From: an uncultured Atopobiaceae bacterium
GTDB lineage: Bacteria > Actinomycetota > Coriobacteriia > Coriobacteriales > Atopobiaceae
Direction of reading: 5' to 3'
NCBI GenBank assembly: GCA_944320975.1
Contig: CALUJM010000022.1
Span: forward strand, 1-37,015
DNA: 37,015 nucleotides
A program made the translations under genes and the position numbers. Below the pieces are notes generated by a model, which did not search any database, was not told the DNA's origin, and was given only the letters and a program-made list of their open reading frames with translations. Positions 32,509 through 37,015 of this stretch are shown piece by piece (position 1 is the first letter of the stretch; each line of letters starts with the position of its first letter).

Positions 32509-32637
32509 CATTTGTAGGGTACTTTTTTGACGGAACCCAAAGTAGCAGACACTTCTCGGAGCAAGATAATCCCAGCTAGACAGCCTGATGCATTTGTAGG
32601 GTACTTTGCCTTCCGCCGAAAAAGTACCCTACAAATG
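32509..32637 (+). repeat. Three-copy 17-bp motif in the fbp leader, two mutually exclusive hairpins
   Basis: CATTTGTAGGGTACTTT occurs at 32509-32525 and 32591-32607 in direct orientation and inverted at 32621-32637, all perfect. The third copy can pair with either of the other two. The remaining 32638-32805 up to the fbp start holds no element I recognise; no clear fbp promoter was found. Confidence 0.8.
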
Positions 32638-32805
32638 AATGCGGTCCCCAAAGAGCGAGATGCCGCTCGGCAAGCCGGCTTTGGACGGACGTGCCGACCC
32701 CACTTGTTACTACCAGCTGACCGCACGCGCGCCTCTCGCCGAAAAGTGCTTACGGAGGGCGGCCCGCCCCGCCACAGTGAAGAAAAGCCGCGAGAAGGGA
32801 ACCCC

Positions 32806-34692
32806 ATGACAGACCGCAAGTACCTCGAGCTCCTGTCGGAGAAGTTCCCCACCGCGCGCTCGGCGTTCTCCGAGGTCATCAACCTCGAGGCCATCCTCAA
32901 CCTGCCCAAGGGCACCGAGCACTTCGTCTCCGACGTGCACGGCGAGTACGACGCCTTCAAGCACATCCTCAACAACTGCTCCGGCGTCATCCGCGAGCGC
33001 GTCGCGGACATCTTCCGCTTCGAGCTCACCCGCGACGAGCAGGCCGACCTCTGCACGCTCATCTACTACCCGCATCGCAAGCTCCGCCGGCTCAAGTCCG
33101 CCGGCATCGTCACGGCGGAGTGGTACGCGATCACGCTCATGCGCCTCGTGCGCCTGGCGCGCTACCTCTCGGACTCCTACACCCGCTCCAAGGTGCGCAA
33201 GGCCATGCCGCAGGAGTACGCCTACATCATCGACGAGCTGCTCCACGCCTCCCCCGGCGAGGGCGAGCAGCGCCAGCGCTACCACCGGCGCATCATCGAC
33301 TCCATCGTGGACACGGGCTCGGCCGACGACTTCATCGTCTCCCTGGCCTCGCTCGTCAAGCGCCTGGCCGTGGACCACCTGCACCTGGTGGGCGACGTCT
33401 TCGACCGCGGCGACCACGCCGACAAGATCCTCGACCGCCTGATGGAGTACCACTCCGTCGACCTGCAGTGGGGCAACCACGACATCGTCTGGATGGGCGC
33501 GGCCGCGGGCTCGGCCACGTGCCTGGCGGCGGTCATCCGCAACAACATCCGCTACGACTCGCTCAAGATCCTCGAGGGCGCGTACGGCATCTCCCTGCGC
33601 GAGCTGGCCCTGTTCGCCGAGGCCACCTACCGGGCCGACGACGCCATGAGCCCGATGGAGAAGGCGATCTCGGTCATCCTGTTCAAGCTCGAGGGACAGA
33701 CCATCGCCCGGCACCCCAACTGGCACATGGAGGACCGCCTGCTGCTGGGCGCCGTCGACCCGGCCCGCGGCGCCGCACGCGTGGGCGAGAAGGACTACGA
33801 GCTCGTCACGGACGACTTCCCCACCCTCGACCCGCGCGACCCCTACGCGCTCACGGACGACGAGCTGCGCGTGATGGACAACCTCCTCGCGGCGGTGCGC
33901 GGCTCCTACAAGCTCAACGCCCACGTGAACTTCCTCTACGAGAACGGCAGCGCCTACCTCGTCCACAACGACGACGTGCTCTTCCACGCCTGCGTCCCCA
34001 TGAACGAGGACGGAACCTTCCACCCCGTGAACCACCAGGGGCAACTCCTCGCCGGCAAGGCCTACTACGACTACGCCGACCGCCTTGCCCGTCGCGCCTG
34101 GCACGAGCACGACGAGGTCTCGCTCGACTGGATGTGGTACCTGTGGTGCGGGCGCTACTCGCCGCTCTCCGGCCGCGTCATGAAGACCTTCGAGCGCACG
34201 TACTTCTCGGACCGCTCAACCTGGGCCGAGCCGCGCGACCCCTACTACGCGCTCACGGACAACCCGGAGGTCTGCCGCCGCATCCTCGAGGAGTTCGGTG
34301 CCGACCCCGTGCGCGGCCACATCATCAACGGGCACACGCCGGTCCACGCCTCGGAGGGCGAGAAGCCCGTGCGCGCCGGGGGCCGGCTCGTCGTGATCGA
34401 CGGCGGCTTCTGCCAGGCCTACCACAAGGCGACGGGCATCGCGGGCTACACGCTGATCTCCGACCCGCGCGGCATGCGCATCAAGGCGCACCGCCCCTTC
34501 GGCTCGATCGCCGACGTGCTCGACCTCAACGCGGACATCATGAGCGACGACGACCGCTTCGAGCTCGAACCGCGACCGCTCACGATCGACGACACCGACA
34601 CCGGCGCCGACATCCGCGAGCAGATCGCCGACCTGCGGGCGCTGCTGGCGGCCTACCGCTCCGGCGAGCTCCCCGAGCGCACCGCCCGCTGA
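32806..34692 (+). CDS. fbp: Fructose-1,6-bisphosphatase, class III
   Basis: It hydrolyses fructose 1,6-bisphosphate in gluconeogenesis. The 628-residue product belongs to the Bacillus-type class III family (calcineurin-like phosphoesterase fold) and starts MTDRKYLELLSEKFPTARSA, with INLEAILNLPKGTEHFVSDV close to B. subtilis Fbp. Metal-site motifs are DVHGEYDAF (about 42-50), GDVFDRGDHAD (about 196) and WGNHD (about 222). NGHTPVHAS (about 508) is the late His motif. ATG 32806 has GAGAAGGGA upstream. The frame is open farther upstream through the repeat-bearing leader but without a start or ribosome site that fits. A monocistronic gene, closed by the palindrome at 34744-34815. Confidence 0.95.
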   Translation: MTDRKYLELLSEKFPTARSAFSEVINLEAILNLPKGTEHFVSDVHGEYDAFKHILNNCSGVIRERVADIFRFELTRDEQADLCTLIYYPHRKLRRLKSAGIVTAEWYAITLMRLVRLARYLSDSYTRSKVRKAMPQEYAYIIDELLHASPGEGEQRQRYHRRIIDSIVDTGSADDFIVSLASLVKRLAVDHLHLVGDVFDRGDHADKILDRLMEYHSVDLQWGNHDIVWMGAAAGSATCLAAVIRNNIRYDSLKILEGAYGISLRELALFAEATYRADDAMSPMEKAISVILFKLEGQTIARHPNWHMEDRLLLGAVDPARGAARVGEKDYELVTDDFPTLDPRDPYALTDDELRVMDNLLAAVRGSYKLNAHVNFLYENGSAYLVHNDDVLFHACVPMNEDGTFHPVNHQGQLLAGKAYYDYADRLARRAWHEHDEVSLDWMWYLWCGRYSPLSGRVMKTFERTYFSDRSTWAEPRDPYYALTDNPEVCRRILEEFGADPVRGHIINGHTPVHASEGEKPVRAGGRLVVIDGGFCQAYHKATGIAGYTLISDPRGMRIKAHRPFGSIADVLDLNADIMSDDDRFELEPRPLTIDDTDTGADIREQIADLRALLAAYRSGELPERTAR

Positions 34693-34743
34693 CGCGCGGC
34701 GCGGGCGGCGTGCGGCGCGCGGCCCGGCACGCAGCCCCGAATT

Positions 34744-34815
34744 CGCCGAGTAAGAGAAATATGCGAGAAGAGCCCCGATTTCGAGGTTCTTCTCGCCAAT
34801 AACTCTTACTCGGCG
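34744..34815. repeat. 72-bp palindromic element with CCGAGTAAGAG arms, copy 2
   Basis: Perfect 13-bp arms CGCCGAGTAAGAG (34744-34756) and 34803-34815. A second, inner stem pairs GCGAGAAGA with TCTTCTCGC. It follows fbp by about 50 bp and may terminate it. Same length and arms as the element at 11229-11300. Confidence 0.8.
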
Positions 34816-34880
34816 TCGGGACGGGGTGCCGGGGCGCGGCCAGGCGGGAGATTCTTTGGTCGCGCGCGCCCGCGCGGATG

Positions 34881-34934
34881 AACCCTCATAATTTGGGTAT
34901 CACTGAACCCAAGTACCGCAACGCATGAAGGGTT
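34881..34934 (+). promoter_or_regulatory. Folded ftsH leader that could hide the ribosome site
   Basis: AACCCTCAT (34881-34889) can pair with ATGAAGGGTT (34925-34934, one bulged A), and TTGGGT (34893-34898) with ACCCAA (34907-34912) inside it. The AAGGG at 34928-34932 is the only plausible Shine-Dalgarno sequence for ftsH and lies in the outer stem. Whether 34881 is transcribed depends on the unknown start site. Confidence 0.45.
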
Positions 34935-34944
34935 AACACGACAG

Positions 34945-36849
<1,905 letters not shown>

Positions 36850-36860
36850 CGCGCCGTAGA

Positions 36861-36944
36861 GCCGGCTCACGAGAGGAGCCCCTCCCTCCCCGCTCACTGC
36901 CTCGCAGAAGCCGCGGGAGGGAGGGGCTCCTCTCGTGAGCCGGC
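36861..36944 (+). terminator. Long hairpin after ftsH (perfect 30-bp stem)
   Basis: 36861-36890 pairs with 36915-36944 without a mismatch around a 24-nt loop, starting 12 bp after the ftsH stop codon. No U-tract follows. The remaining 36945-37015 is very GC-rich and shows no feature that I can support. Confidence 0.7.
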
Positions 36945-37015
36945 GGCGCCGCGGGCTCGGGGGCGGCGGGTCGGGCGCGGGGCCGTCGTCGCCCGAGCGG
37001 GACAGGCGGGATCAG

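Overview
The window is GC-rich, densely coded chromosomal DNA of an actinomycete. The protein sequences, the SLH-anchored surface protein, the class III fructose bisphosphatase and a protist-like IMP dehydrogenase suggest a member of the Coriobacteriia, perhaps the Olsenella/Atopobiaceae side. That placement is inference from remembered families, not a search. No tRNA, rRNA, CRISPR array, complete insertion sequence or prophage gene was seen.

Layout. Positions 1-2980 (minus strand) hold the rimP-nusA-infB translation/transcription operon, with infB cut by the window edge and a clear sigma-70-type promoter before rimP. Positions 3000-18650 are accessory: an FHA-domain protein, a repeat-filled stretch with a truncated DUF4143 ATPase, a 1819-residue secreted SLH protein, a small unknown protein, an FHA remnant, a membrane Ser/Thr kinase with an extracellular DUF6273-like domain, a WG-repeat protein coupled to a lipoprotein, a membrane-anchored paralogue of that lipoprotein, and a small unknown protein. 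The FHA and kinase genes suggest phosphothreonine signalling linked to the cell surface. Positions 18650-32420 return to core genes on the minus strand: leuS, guaB, an ABC exporter, a membrane glycosyltransferase, a pseudouridine synthase, lspA and ileS, with one AraC-type regulator on the plus strand. ileS has a transcriptional T-box leader with an isoleucine specifier. Positions 32500-36850 carry fbp and ftsH on the plus strand.

The most striking property lies between the genes. Almost every intergenic junction contains a long inverted repeat, typically with 13-30 bp arms (up to 42 bp), usually without a U-tract and often touching a stop codon. Several fall into sequence families: one with a TGCGGATATATG core (three copies), one with CCGAGTAAGAG arms (two 72-bp copies), one with CCATATGGGAC arms (three 56-bp copies), one with a conserved GAGAAG/CTTCTC inner hairpin under unrelated outer arms (three copies around leuS), and a nested four-copy palindrome at 4569-4798. 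Some look like bidirectional terminators between convergent genes. Others look like small non-autonomous repeats, one of which lies inside the 5' end of lspA. No mobilising enzyme is encoded in the window.
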